Source of the DNA: Nonomuraea corallina
GTDB taxonomy: Bacteria > Actinomycetota > Actinomycetes > Streptosporangiales > Streptosporangiaceae
DNA length: 39,260 nt
Reading direction: 5' to 3'
NCBI RefSeq assembly: GCF_027620315.1
Contig: NZ_JAPNNL010000057.1
Coordinates: 1 to 39,260 of the forward strand
Made by a program: the position numbers and the translations under genes. Shown one piece after another: positions 31,251 through 39,260 of the stretch (the first letter of the stretch is position 1; the number at the start of each line of letters is the position of its first letter). The notes below the pieces were generated by a model. The model made no database searches. It was not told the DNA's origin and saw only the letters and a program-made list of their open reading frames with translations.

Positions 31251-31955
31251 TCAGCGCCTGGACACGAAGACGTGTGCCGCCACGTCGCGCGGGATCTCCG
31301 CGAGAGAGTCGTTCGCGTCACCGTCACCTGTCACCCGCACACCGTCGTCGCTCGCCGCGAGCGTCACCTCGCGTCCGGGTTGTATCCCAACTTGCTTGAG
31401 TTTAAGCATCAGAGCGGGATCGCTTTGCACTTGTTCGCTAATTCGGCGCACGGTCACGGGCACGGCGTGGGAGCCGGCGACCTCGACCATGGGGGTGAGC
31501 TGGGACTCCGCCGCCTCGGCGGCCTCCTCGGCGCCGAGTTCGGCCAGGCCGGGGATGGGGTTGCCGTGCGGGCAGGACGTGGGGTTGCCGAGCAGCTTGA
31601 CCAGGCGTTGCTCCACCGACTCGGACATCACGTGCTCCCAGCGGCAGGCCTCGACGTGCACCTCCTCCCAGGGCATGCCGATCACGTCGATCAGCAGGCA
31701 CTCGGCGAGGCGGTGCTTGCGCATCACCCGCGTGGCCAGGGTGCGGCCGAGCTCGGTCATCGCCAGGTGGCGGTCGCCCTCGACGCGGACGAGTCCGTCG
31801 CGCTCCATCCGGCCCACGGTCTGGCTCACGGTCGGGCCGCTCTGCTGCAGGCGCTCGGCGATGCGGGCACGGAGGGGGATGATGCCCTCCTCCTCGAGCT
31901 CGTAAATCGTCCGGAGGTACATCTCCGTGGTGTCGATCAGGCCGTGTGCGGTCAA
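31251..31955 (-). CDS. ideR: Iron-dependent transcriptional regulator, DtxR/IdeR/DmdR family
   Basis: A 234-residue repressor that binds DNA when loaded with Fe2+. The N-terminal winged helix has DTTEMYLRTIYELEEEG and RLQQSGPTVSQTVGRMERDG. The metal-binding and dimer domain keeps all ligands of DtxR shifted by two: Met12, His81 and Glu85 (RKHRLAE), His100, Cys104, Glu107 and His108 (VHVEACRWEHVM). HGNPIPGL marks the end, followed by a C-terminal SH3-like FeoA domain. The start is TTG at 31955 with GGAGGAG just upstream. I see no typical iron box (TTAGGTTAGGCTAACC type) in the 190 bases upstream. It precedes the PP2C phosphatase by 96 bases. Confidence 0.93.
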   Translation of the reverse strand: MTAHGLIDTTEMYLRTIYELEEEGIIPLRARIAERLQQSGPTVSQTVGRMERDGLVRVEGDRHLAMTELGRTLATRVMRKHRLAECLLIDVIGMPWEEVHVEACRWEHVMSESVEQRLVKLLGNPTSCPHGNPIPGLAELGAEEAAEAAESQLTPMVEVAGSHAVPVTVRRISEQVQSDPALMLKLKQVGIQPGREVTLAASDDGVRVTGDGDANDSLAEIPRDVAAHVFVSRR

Positions 31956-32145
31956 GGCTCCTCCCTCATGCCATGCTAGCCGGTCGTCTCGGGACTGAGC
32001 CCTTCCGCTGCGGGCACAGGATCAGGTCGAAGCCTAGGGGGAGAACGACCGGCGATGACAAAGATTGGCAACAACTCAGCGGCTGCTTTCCTTCCCGAAA
32101 GTCACGATCTTGAGTCGGGTGCGGGGCTCAGCCGGCGTCCCGCTC

Positions 32146-33381
32146 TCAGCGCGACCGGTAGTTCCTGAAGCTCGCCACCGACAGCCCGGCGACCAGGACC
32201 GCGAGCGCGCAGGCGAGCCCGCCGCCGACCCACGCCGTCGTCAGCCCGAACGCCGTCGCGGTGGCGCCGGCGCGCACGTCGCCCAGCCGGGGCCCGCCCG
32301 CGACGACCACCATGAACACGCCCTGCAGCCGCCCGCGCATCTCGTCGGGCGCGTAGAGCTGCAGGATCGACTGCCGCCACACCGACGACACCACGTCGGC
32401 CGCTCCCCCGACGGCCATGAACGCCACCACGAGCCAGAGCTGGTCGGCCATCCCCGCCGCCGCCACGGCCAGCCCCCACAGCGCGATGACGAGGACGAGC
32501 GCCAGCCCCTGCCGCTTGACCCGGGTGACCCAGCCGGAGAACAGCCCGCCGAGCACCGCGCCGACGGCCATCGCGGAGTTGAGCCAGGCCAGCGCCAGCA
32601 GCGACCCGCCGAAGCGCTGGTCGGCCAGCTCCGGGAAGAGCGCCCTGGGCAGCGCGAACACCATGGCGATGATGTCCACGGCGAACGACATCAGCAGGAT
32701 CGGGCTGGTGACGATGAACCGCAGCCCCTCCCCCACCGACCTCCAGCCGGGCCTGGACACCTCGCCGAGCGGGGGCAGCGCGGGCAGCCGGAAGGCGGCG
32801 TACAGGCTGGCCGTGAACAGCACCGCGTCCACCGCGTACGCGGCCGCGAACCCGCCCTGCTGCAGCACCACGCCGCCGACCATGGGCCCGCCGACCGCGC
32901 CGATGCTGTAGACGAGCGAGTTGAGCGCGTTGGCCGACGGCACCAGCTCGGGAGGCAGCAGCCTGGGGATGATCGCGCCCCTGGTGGACGAGCTGATCGC
33001 GAACCCGGCCGCGCTCAGCCCCACCGCGGCGAGCAGCGTGTAGACGTTCGGCACGCCGGCGATCGACTGCGCCAGGATGAGCACGATGCCGAGCCAGGCC
33101 ACCAGCGACCCGGCGACGAGCAGCTTGCGCCGGTCCACCGCGTCGGCCACGGCCCCGCCCCAGAGCCCGAACACGACCAGCGGGATCAGGTTGGCCAGGC
33201 CCAGCATGCCGACCCAGAACGAGGAGCCCGTCAGTACGTAGACCTGCTGGCTGACCGCGACCACGGTGACGCCGAGCCCGACGTGCGAGACCGCCTGGCC
33301 GATCCAGATGCGCCGGTAGGCGGGCACCCGGAGCGGCCGGGTGTCGACCAGATGACGCTTGACGAACTCCCCGAACGACAC
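32146..33381 (-). CDS. MFS transporter (EntS/MFS_3-like)
   Basis: A 411-residue inner-membrane carrier with about twelve membrane helices in two halves. The first half has IWIGQAVSHVGLGVTVVAVS and, in the loop between helices 2 and 3, GGAVADAVDRRKLLVAGSL, a variant of the MFS signature GxLaDrxGRr. The second half begins after GWRSVGEGLRFIVTSPILLM. The pattern resembles enterobactin-exporter-like and macrolide-efflux-like members, so drug or siderophore export is likely but unproven; an IdeR-like gene lies next to it. The GTG start at 33381 is 11 bases after the pdxH stop with no ribosome site, so it is probably translated by coupling to pdxH. Confidence 0.88.
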   Translation of the reverse strand: MSFGEFVKRHLVDTRPLRVPAYRRIWIGQAVSHVGLGVTVVAVSQQVYVLTGSSFWVGMLGLANLIPLVVFGLWGGAVADAVDRRKLLVAGSLVAWLGIVLILAQSIAGVPNVYTLLAAVGLSAAGFAISSSTRGAIIPRLLPPELVPSANALNSLVYSIGAVGGPMVGGVVLQQGGFAAAYAVDAVLFTASLYAAFRLPALPPLGEVSRPGWRSVGEGLRFIVTSPILLMSFAVDIIAMVFALPRALFPELADQRFGGSLLALAWLNSAMAVGAVLGGLFSGWVTRVKRQGLALVLVIALWGLAVAAAGMADQLWLVVAFMAVGGAADVVSSVWRQSILQLYAPDEMRGRLQGVFMVVVAGGPRLGDVRAGATATAFGLTTAWVGGGLACALAVLVAGLSVASFRNYRSR

Positions 33382-33392
33382 AAGCGGTCAGA

Positions 33393-34046
33393 TTAAGGGG
33401 CAAGCCTCTCCAGCACCCAGCCGCCCTGGCCACGGCGGTAGCGGAGCCGGTCGTGCATCCGGTCCATCCGCCCCTGCCAGAACTCCACCTCGCGCGGCGT
33501 CACCAGGTAGCCGCCCCAGAAGTCGGGCACCGGCGGCTCCTCGGGCCACCGGGCCGAGAGCTCCTCGTAGCGGGCGTCCAGGACCTCCCGCGAGCGCACG
33601 ACCGCGGACTGGCGCGAGGCCCACGCGCCGATGCGCGACCCGTACGGCCGGGAGGCGAAGTAGGCGGCCGACTCCTCGTGCGACAGACGGGTCACCGTGC
33701 CCTCGACGCGCACCTGGCGGCGGATGGGATGCCAGGGGAACAGCAGCGACGCGCGCGGGTTCTCGGCCAGGTCGCGGCCCTTGCGGGACTCGTAGTTGGT
33801 GTAGAAGACGAACCCGCGCTCGTCGTACTCCTTGAGCAGCACCGTGCGGGCGCTGGGCCGGCCGCCGGCGGAGGCGGTGGCCACCACCATGGCGTTCGGC
33901 TCCGGCAGGCCGGCCTCGAGCGCCTCCTGGAACCAGGTGGTGAACTGGACGACCGGATCGGCCGCGACGGCGGTTTCGAGCAGCGGTTCGCCCACGTACG
34001 AGCGGCGAAGCCCCGCCAGCGAGGGCGGGCGCGAGGTGGCATCCAC
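33393..34046 (-). CDS. pdxH: Pyridoxamine 5'-phosphate oxidase
   Basis: A 217-residue FMN enzyme that oxidises pyridoxine or pyridoxamine 5'-phosphate to pyridoxal 5'-phosphate, the cofactor needed by AspC and SerC encoded in this window. Recognisable segments are [74 protein letters not shown] and [18 protein letters not shown], with RLHDR-like [10 protein letters not shown] near the C terminus. Length is normal. The start is GTG at 34046; a weak TTGTCC-16-TACCTT pair just upstream would give a nearly leaderless mRNA. The MFS gene follows at 11 bases. Confidence 0.95.
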   Translation of the reverse strand: MDATSRPPSLAGLRRSYVGEPLLETAVAADPVVQFTTWFQEALEAGLPEPNAMVVATASAGGRPSARTVLLKEYDERGFVFYTNYESRKGRDLAENPRASLLFPWHPIRRQVRVEGTVTRLSHEESAAYFASRPYGSRIGAWASRQSAVVRSREVLDARYEELSARWPEEPPVPDFWGGYLVTPREVEFWQGRMDRMHDRLRYRRGQGGWVLERLAP

Positions 34047-34157
34047 GAGAAGGTATTCTTGCGCGCCCGGTGGACAAGTCTCATACCAGGCCCTCTACCT
34101 GCGGTTTCGTCCTAGCGGCGGGTCCGGCGACCGGCCACGGGAAGGGAGGGGGTTAAA

Positions 34158-34186
34158 TTGACCCGCCGGTATCTCGACATCAACAT
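34158..34186 (+). promoter_or_regulatory. Candidate promoter of citrate synthase
   Basis: TTGACC (34158-34163, five of six matches) is followed after 17 bases by CAACAT (34181-34186), which keeps only the key A and T of a -10. It lies about 97 bases before the citrate synthase start in the divergent region with pdxH. Moderate -35, weak -10. Confidence 0.35.
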
Positions 34187-34282
34187 AGCGGAACGCTCAC
34201 AGGACGGGCCAACGACTCCTGCGGCGGCCGCTACCACTGGCACAGCAATGCCGGAACATGGCAGGAAAGGGAGGCGGCCGAC

Positions 34283-35389
34283 GTGTCCGACTTCAAACCC
34301 GGCCTCGAGGGCGTCGTAGCCTTCGAGACCGAGATCGCGGAACCGGACAAAGAAGGGGGCGCCCTTCGATACCGGGGCGTCGACATCGAGGAGCTCGTCG
34401 GCCGTGTCCCCTTCGGACACGTCTGGGGGCTGCTGGTCGACAACAAGTTCCAGCCGGGCCTCCCCCCGGCGGAGCCGTACCCCATTCCCGTCCATTCCGG
34501 CGACATCCGCGTCGACGTGCAGAGCGCGCTGGCCATGCTGGCTCCCGCCTACGGCTTCAAGCCGCTGCTCGACATCGGCGACGACGAGGCGCGCGACCAG
34601 CTCGCCCGCGCCTCGGTGATGGCGCTGTCCTTCGTGGCCCAGTCGGCGCGCGGCCTCGGCCTGCCGATGGTGCCGCAGAAGCGCGTCGACGAGGCCAAGA
34701 CCATCGTCGAGCGCTTCATGATCCGCTGGCGTGGTGAGCCCGACCCCAGGCACGTCAAGGCCATCGACGCCTACTGGACCTCCGCGGCCGAGCACGGCAT
34801 GAACGCGTCCACGTTCACCGCCCGCGTCATCGCCTCCACCGGCGCCGACGTGGCGGCGGCGCTCTCCGGCGCGGTCGGCGCCATGTCGGGCCCGCTGCAC
34901 GGCGGCGCCCCGGCGCGGGTGCTGCACATGATCGAGGGCGTCGAGCAGATGGGCGACGCGAAGAAGTACGTGCAGAGCGAGCTCGACAAGGGCCAGCGTC
35001 TCATGGGCTTCGGCCACCGCGTCTACCGCGCGGAGGACCCGCGCGCCCGGGTGCTGCGCCGCACGGCCAAGGAGCTGGACGCGCCCCGCTACGAGGTCGC
35101 GGCGGCTCTGGAGAAGGCCGCCCTGGAGGAGCTGCACGCCCGCAAGCCCGACCGGGTGCTCGCCACCAACGTCGAGTACTGGGCCGCGGTGGTGCTGGAC
35201 TTCGCCGAGGTGCCGTCCCACATGTTCACCTCGATGTTCACCTGCGCCCGCACCGCCGGCTGGGCCGCCCACATCCTGGAGCAGAAGCGCACCGGCAGGC
35301 TGGTCCGCCCGAGCGCGAACTACATCGGCCCGGCCTCGCGGCCGCTGTCGGACGTCCCCGGCGCCGACGAGGTCGTCGGCACGATCTGA
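34283..35389 (+). CDS. Citrate synthase, short CitA-type
   Basis: A 368-residue enzyme that condenses oxaloacetate and acetyl-CoA to citrate (or propionyl-CoA to methylcitrate) at the entry of the TCA cycle. Key motifs are EHGMNASTFTAR (His171), GPLHGGAPARVL (His206) and MGFGHRVYRAEDPRA (His245, Arg residues). At the catalytic Asp of the usual NVDFYS motif this protein has NVEYWAAVVLDF, i.e. Glu298; I recall this as typical for actinobacterial CitA-like proteins. It is shorter than the main hexameric type. The start is GTG at 34283 with GGGAGG upstream. It is divergent from pdxH. Confidence 0.93.
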   Translation: MSDFKPGLEGVVAFETEIAEPDKEGGALRYRGVDIEELVGRVPFGHVWGLLVDNKFQPGLPPAEPYPIPVHSGDIRVDVQSALAMLAPAYGFKPLLDIGDDEARDQLARASVMALSFVAQSARGLGLPMVPQKRVDEAKTIVERFMIRWRGEPDPRHVKAIDAYWTSAAEHGMNASTFTARVIASTGADVAAALSGAVGAMSGPLHGGAPARVLHMIEGVEQMGDAKKYVQSELDKGQRLMGFGHRVYRAEDPRARVLRRTAKELDAPRYEVAAALEKAALEELHARKPDRVLATNVEYWAAVVLDFAEVPSHMFTSMFTCARTAGWAAHILEQKRTGRLVRPSANYIGPASRPLSDVPGADEVVGTI

Positions 35390-35410
35390 TCCGCGCCGGC
35401 CTCACCGGTC

Positions 35411-38017
35411 TCACGAGAACGGCCCGCCGGGCTCCGGCGGGCCGTTGTCGTCCTCGCGCAGGCCGGGGTCGGGGCACAGGCTCTCCGGCGGCGCCACCTC
35501 GGTGAGGTTGCCGCACATGCCCACCAGCACCTGGCCCGCCTGCCGGCCCGGCTCGCTCCTGGGCAGGTGGACCAGCATGACGGGCTTGTCGGCCGACTCG
35601 TGCGGCCCCCTGCCTCTGGTGAACTCGATGACGCCGGTGGTGCCGTACTGCCTGCCCAGGGTGCTGAGCCCGTACAGGACCATGCCCTTGTCCGGGACGG
35701 GGGCCTTGCCCGGGGCGTCCTGACCGGCGACGCGCGTGCCGCCGTCGGCGGAGCCGACCGCCAGGCCGAGGGCGAGCGCCGCGTCGTAGGCGAGCATCGC
35801 GTGCAGCGTGGACGGCCGCTTGTCGCCCCCGATCAGCTCCAGCAGCCGGGCCAGTTGCGCGTTGCCGCCCTGGCCCGCGCCCGCGTCCGGCGAGCGCCAG
35901 GCGCCCTCCCAGGCGAGGGTGATGTAGTGCAGCCGCAGGTTGGGGTGTTCGCTGAGCCTCTGCCGGTTGTCCTGGACGTACTTGGTCACGTCGTCGGACG
36001 CGAGCACGTGATGGGTGCGGGCCGGGGTGCAGCTCTCGTTGAGGCTGTCGACGAACGTGGCGAAGTCGTCGCCGCGGCCGGTGTAGAAGATCAGCCCGTC
36101 GTCGCCGGGGCAGGCCAGCCTCACCTGCGCCTTGAGCTGCTGGTGACCGGTGTAGCGCAGCCGGGTGACGTGCTCGGCGCCGAACGCCTCGGCGAAGCGG
36201 GCGGCCAGGCCGCTGCTGTAGAGGTCCCCGTCGGTGACGTCCTCCAGCAGCGTCACGGCGCGGGCCCGCGGCAGCCCGCCGGTGCCCGCCTTGATCCACG
36301 CCGCCGCGGCCCTGGCCTCCCTGGCGTTGTCGGCGGCCATCCGGAAGAAGTACGGCGCCGGCACCTTCTGGTGGACGGCCAGGTCGTCGGCGGTGCCGAC
36401 GGTCACCATCACGGGCAGCCCCGCCGCGTTCAGCACCGCGATGGCCTCCTGGTTGCGGCTCCAGCTCTGCGCCATGCCGATCACCCCGACCAGCGGGGCG
36501 CCCCCCTCCAGCCGCTCGACCACCTGCCGCGCCACCGGCACCGCGCGCCGGAAGCCCCGGCCCGGGTTGGCGAGCAGGATGCGCAGCTTGGGCCGCTGGC
36601 TTCCGGGGTCGTTGTAGGCCCGCTGGTAGGCGGCGATCCCGTACAGCTCCCCCTGCGAGCCGGCCAGCAGCGCCTCGGGGCTGCCCGTCATCGGGCCCAT
36701 GTAGGCGATCTCGACCCATCGGCCGCCGGCGACCGCCTTCTCGTTCTCGGCCGCGATGAGCTCGAGCGGCTTGGTCAGGCGGTCGTGGAAGGAGCCGCCC
36801 GCGTAGCTGAGCCCGACGCACTCGCCCTCGTCCCGCAGCACGTCGGGGGCTTGGCAGTAGGTCCTGGAGGTGTTCCAGACCCACCCGCCCGACAGGACCA
36901 GCGGCACCACGAGCAGGGCCGCCATGACCGTCCAGTAGGCCCTGACCCGCTTGTGGCCGTGCGGGGCCAGCGGCCGCGGAGCGGGCTGCGCGGCCGTCAG
37001 CGCGACGTCCTCGGCCACCAGGTAGGCAGGGCCGTAGCGGTGGCTCGCCTGGCGCAGCCAGTCACGGTAGCCGTCCCCGTCCGGGCCCACCCGCACGGTC
37101 CTGACCTGCCGCACCAGTTCGGGCACCTTCGGCCCCGAGGTGACCACCAGCAGCGGGTCCCAGCGCGCCACCTGCTCGCGCACGGTGTGCAGCCGCTCCA
37201 GGAACGGCACGGGACCGCGCGTGTTCCGCAGGTAGAGGGTGCAGTGGTAGGCGCGGGCCCACGACGGCCACAGGAACAGCCTGCGGCGCTTGTACGCCTG
37301 CCTCAGGTCCTCCAGGAAGGCGCTGACCAGCAGCAGCTCCAGCTCTTCCGCGGGCGTGTGCGCGGCCAGCCTGGCGGCGTAGGCGGGCAGCCGCTCCCAC
37401 GGGTCGCGCGGCTGGAACCGCTGCCGGCGGAACCACGAGTTGCGCACGTTCGTACGGGCGAGCAGCATGGCGTGCCCGGCCGCCGCCGCGACGCCGCCCG
37501 CCACGGCCAGGAGCCAGCCCAGGATCGTGGTCAGATTGCCCAGCCCGGCGGCGACCGCCGAGGCGGCCGGGATCCACCCGGTGAGCAGCCTGCTCAGGTA
37601 GTCCAGCCAGACCACCACCGGCCGGTCCTCCCCCGGCCCGCGCCGGCGGGGGGAACGCGCGGCGAGCGCCTCCTCCATGTCGGGGACGTTGACCAGGCCC
37701 GCGTCCCTGCGGTCCATGACCAGCAGCACGAAGGCCGTGAGCTGGAACCTGATCCGGGGCAGCCCTTTGGGGCCGATCCGCTCGCCGAGCCGGCGCGCCG
37801 CCTCGGCGACCACCGACCGCGTGTCCGGGTGCCGGGCCGGGTCGAGCGACAGGAACGGCAGCTCCCGGCCGCCCGGCGCCACGACCGGCGCCAGGTCGGC
37901 GTCCGGCGGGCCGCTCAGGAAGACCGTCAGCTGCGGCAGCGGCCGGTCGCGCCGCCACGGGGCGGCCCGCCGGACGAGCCGGTCGAACAGCTCCCGTAGT
38001 ACATCGGCTTCAGGCAT
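35411..38017 (-). CDS. Membrane protein with degenerate NTPase-like N terminus and type-1 periplasmic-binding domain
   Basis: An 868-residue protein. Residues 1-145 have strands PQLTVFLSGPPDA and RPVVVWLDYLSRLL, as in a P-loop domain whose Walker A lysine is missing. Hydrophobic helices span about 148-186. Residues 190-345 are cytoplasmic by charge (FRRQRFQPRDPWERLPAYAA, ELLLVSAFLEDLRQAYKRRR, DPLLVVTSGP), and a second membrane helix lies at about 361-381. The part from about 400 to the end resembles LivJ-like amino-acid-binding proteins (WVEIAYMGPMTGSPEALLAG, VGVIGMAQSWSRNQEAIAVL, GLPVMVTVGTADDLA, APYFFRMAADN, MLAYDAALALGLAV) and would face outside. The start ATG at 38017 has AGGAGG six bases upstream. 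No ABC permease genes are adjacent, so a sensor role is more likely than transport. This is inference. Confidence 0.72.
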   Translation of the reverse strand: MPEADVLRELFDRLVRRAAPWRRDRPLPQLTVFLSGPPDADLAPVVAPGGRELPFLSLDPARHPDTRSVVAEAARRLGERIGPKGLPRIRFQLTAFVLLVMDRRDAGLVNVPDMEEALAARSPRRRGPGEDRPVVVWLDYLSRLLTGWIPAASAVAAGLGNLTTILGWLLAVAGGVAAAAGHAMLLARTNVRNSWFRRQRFQPRDPWERLPAYAARLAAHTPAEELELLLVSAFLEDLRQAYKRRRLFLWPSWARAYHCTLYLRNTRGPVPFLERLHTVREQVARWDPLLVVTSGPKVPELVRQVRTVRVGPDGDGYRDWLRQASHRYGPAYLVAEDVALTAAQPAPRPLAPHGHKRVRAYWTVMAALLVVPLVLSGGWVWNTSRTYCQAPDVLRDEGECVGLSYAGGSFHDRLTKPLELIAAENEKAVAGGRWVEIAYMGPMTGSPEALLAGSQGELYGIAAYQRAYNDPGSQRPKLRILLANPGRGFRRAVPVARQVVERLEGGAPLVGVIGMAQSWSRNQEAIAVLNAAGLPVMVTVGTADDLAVHQKVPAPYFFRMAADNAREARAAAAWIKAGTGGLPRARAVTLLEDVTDGDLYSSGLAARFAEAFGAEHVTRLRYTGHQQLKAQVRLACPGDDGLIFYTGRGDDFATFVDSLNESCTPARTHHVLASDDVTKYVQDNRQRLSEHPNLRLHYITLAWEGAWRSPDAGAGQGGNAQLARLLELIGGDKRPSTLHAMLAYDAALALGLAVGSADGGTRVAGQDAPGKAPVPDKGMVLYGLSTLGRQYGTTGVIEFTRGRGPHESADKPVMLVHLPRSEPGRQAGQVLVGMCGNLTEVAPPESLCPDPGLREDDNGPPEPGGPFS

Positions 38018-38143
38018 GCGCCGCCTCCTGGCACTCACTTCCCCCGAAGCCGGTCCCGTTGTGACCATGATGCACCCTGGACGACCCGGACGCCCCGTCT
38101 CAGATCGCGGACCGGGGACCAGGCAGTCGGCGCACGTCAGTAA

Positions 38144-39260
<1,117 letters not shown>

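Noticed and set aside
28851..31979. Plus-strand open frame of over 1000 codons opposite the PP2C phosphatase and IdeR-like genes
   Set aside because: Same compositional shadow; the minus strand carries full motif sets with ribosome sites.
31956..32145. Iron box (IdeR operator) upstream of the IdeR-like gene
   Set aside because: No stretch resembles TTAGGTTAGGCTAACCTAA beyond a lone CCTAGG.

Overview
The window is high-GC, gene-dense actinobacterial chromosome. Order and sequence of secE-nusG-rplK-rplA-rplJ-rplL, GTG/TTG starts, Mce-associated proteins, class E/F-like sortases, a DtxR/IdeR-type regulator and DasR-type (dre) palindromes suggest a filamentous actinomycete. From remembered family resemblance I would guess Streptosporangiaceae/Nonomuraea-like, but this was not searched.

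Positions 1-6400 are the ribosomal/transcription cluster, read right to left: tRNA-Trp, secE, nusG, rplK, rplA, terminator, a lipoprotein gene, an L10-type leader, rplJ, rplL, terminator, two Mce-associated membrane proteins, then a leader with a good promoter pointing at a gene beyond the left edge (rpoB by synteny). Positions 6550-14200 hold housekeeping and regulatory genes: aspartate aminotransferase, a PAS/GAF/PP2C phosphatase, a lipoprotein, adenosine deaminase, an ECF sigma factor with a membrane partner, a methyltransferase and an unrecognised protein.

Positions 14260-17560 encode a carbohydrate ABC importer (binding lipoprotein plus two permeases, no ATPase) that resembles the GlcNAc importer NgcEFG. 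A -10/-35 pair upstream of it lies between and over two dre-like palindromes, which points to DasR-type control by amino sugars. Positions 17561-21566 carry a VLCAD-type acyl-CoA dehydrogenase, the RNA 2'-phosphotransferase KptA, a 39-residue Pro/Arg-rich small gene and a thiolase.

Positions 21639-26641 are the most distinctive part: two back-to-back modules, each a secreted stalk protein followed by its own sortase, one with an extra unknown gene. Both stalk proteins lack LPxTG but share TPxxGVxTG before their C-terminal membrane anchor. The rest holds an LCAD-type acyl-CoA dehydrogenase, a tiny membrane protein, an alpha/beta hydrolase, a second PP2C phosphatase with an RsbW-like kinase domain, an IdeR-like regulator, an MFS exporter, pdxH, a CitA-type citrate synthase, a membrane protein with an extracellular type-1 periplasmic-binding domain, and serC, cut by the right edge. 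I saw no CRISPR array, IS element, rRNA or prophage gene.
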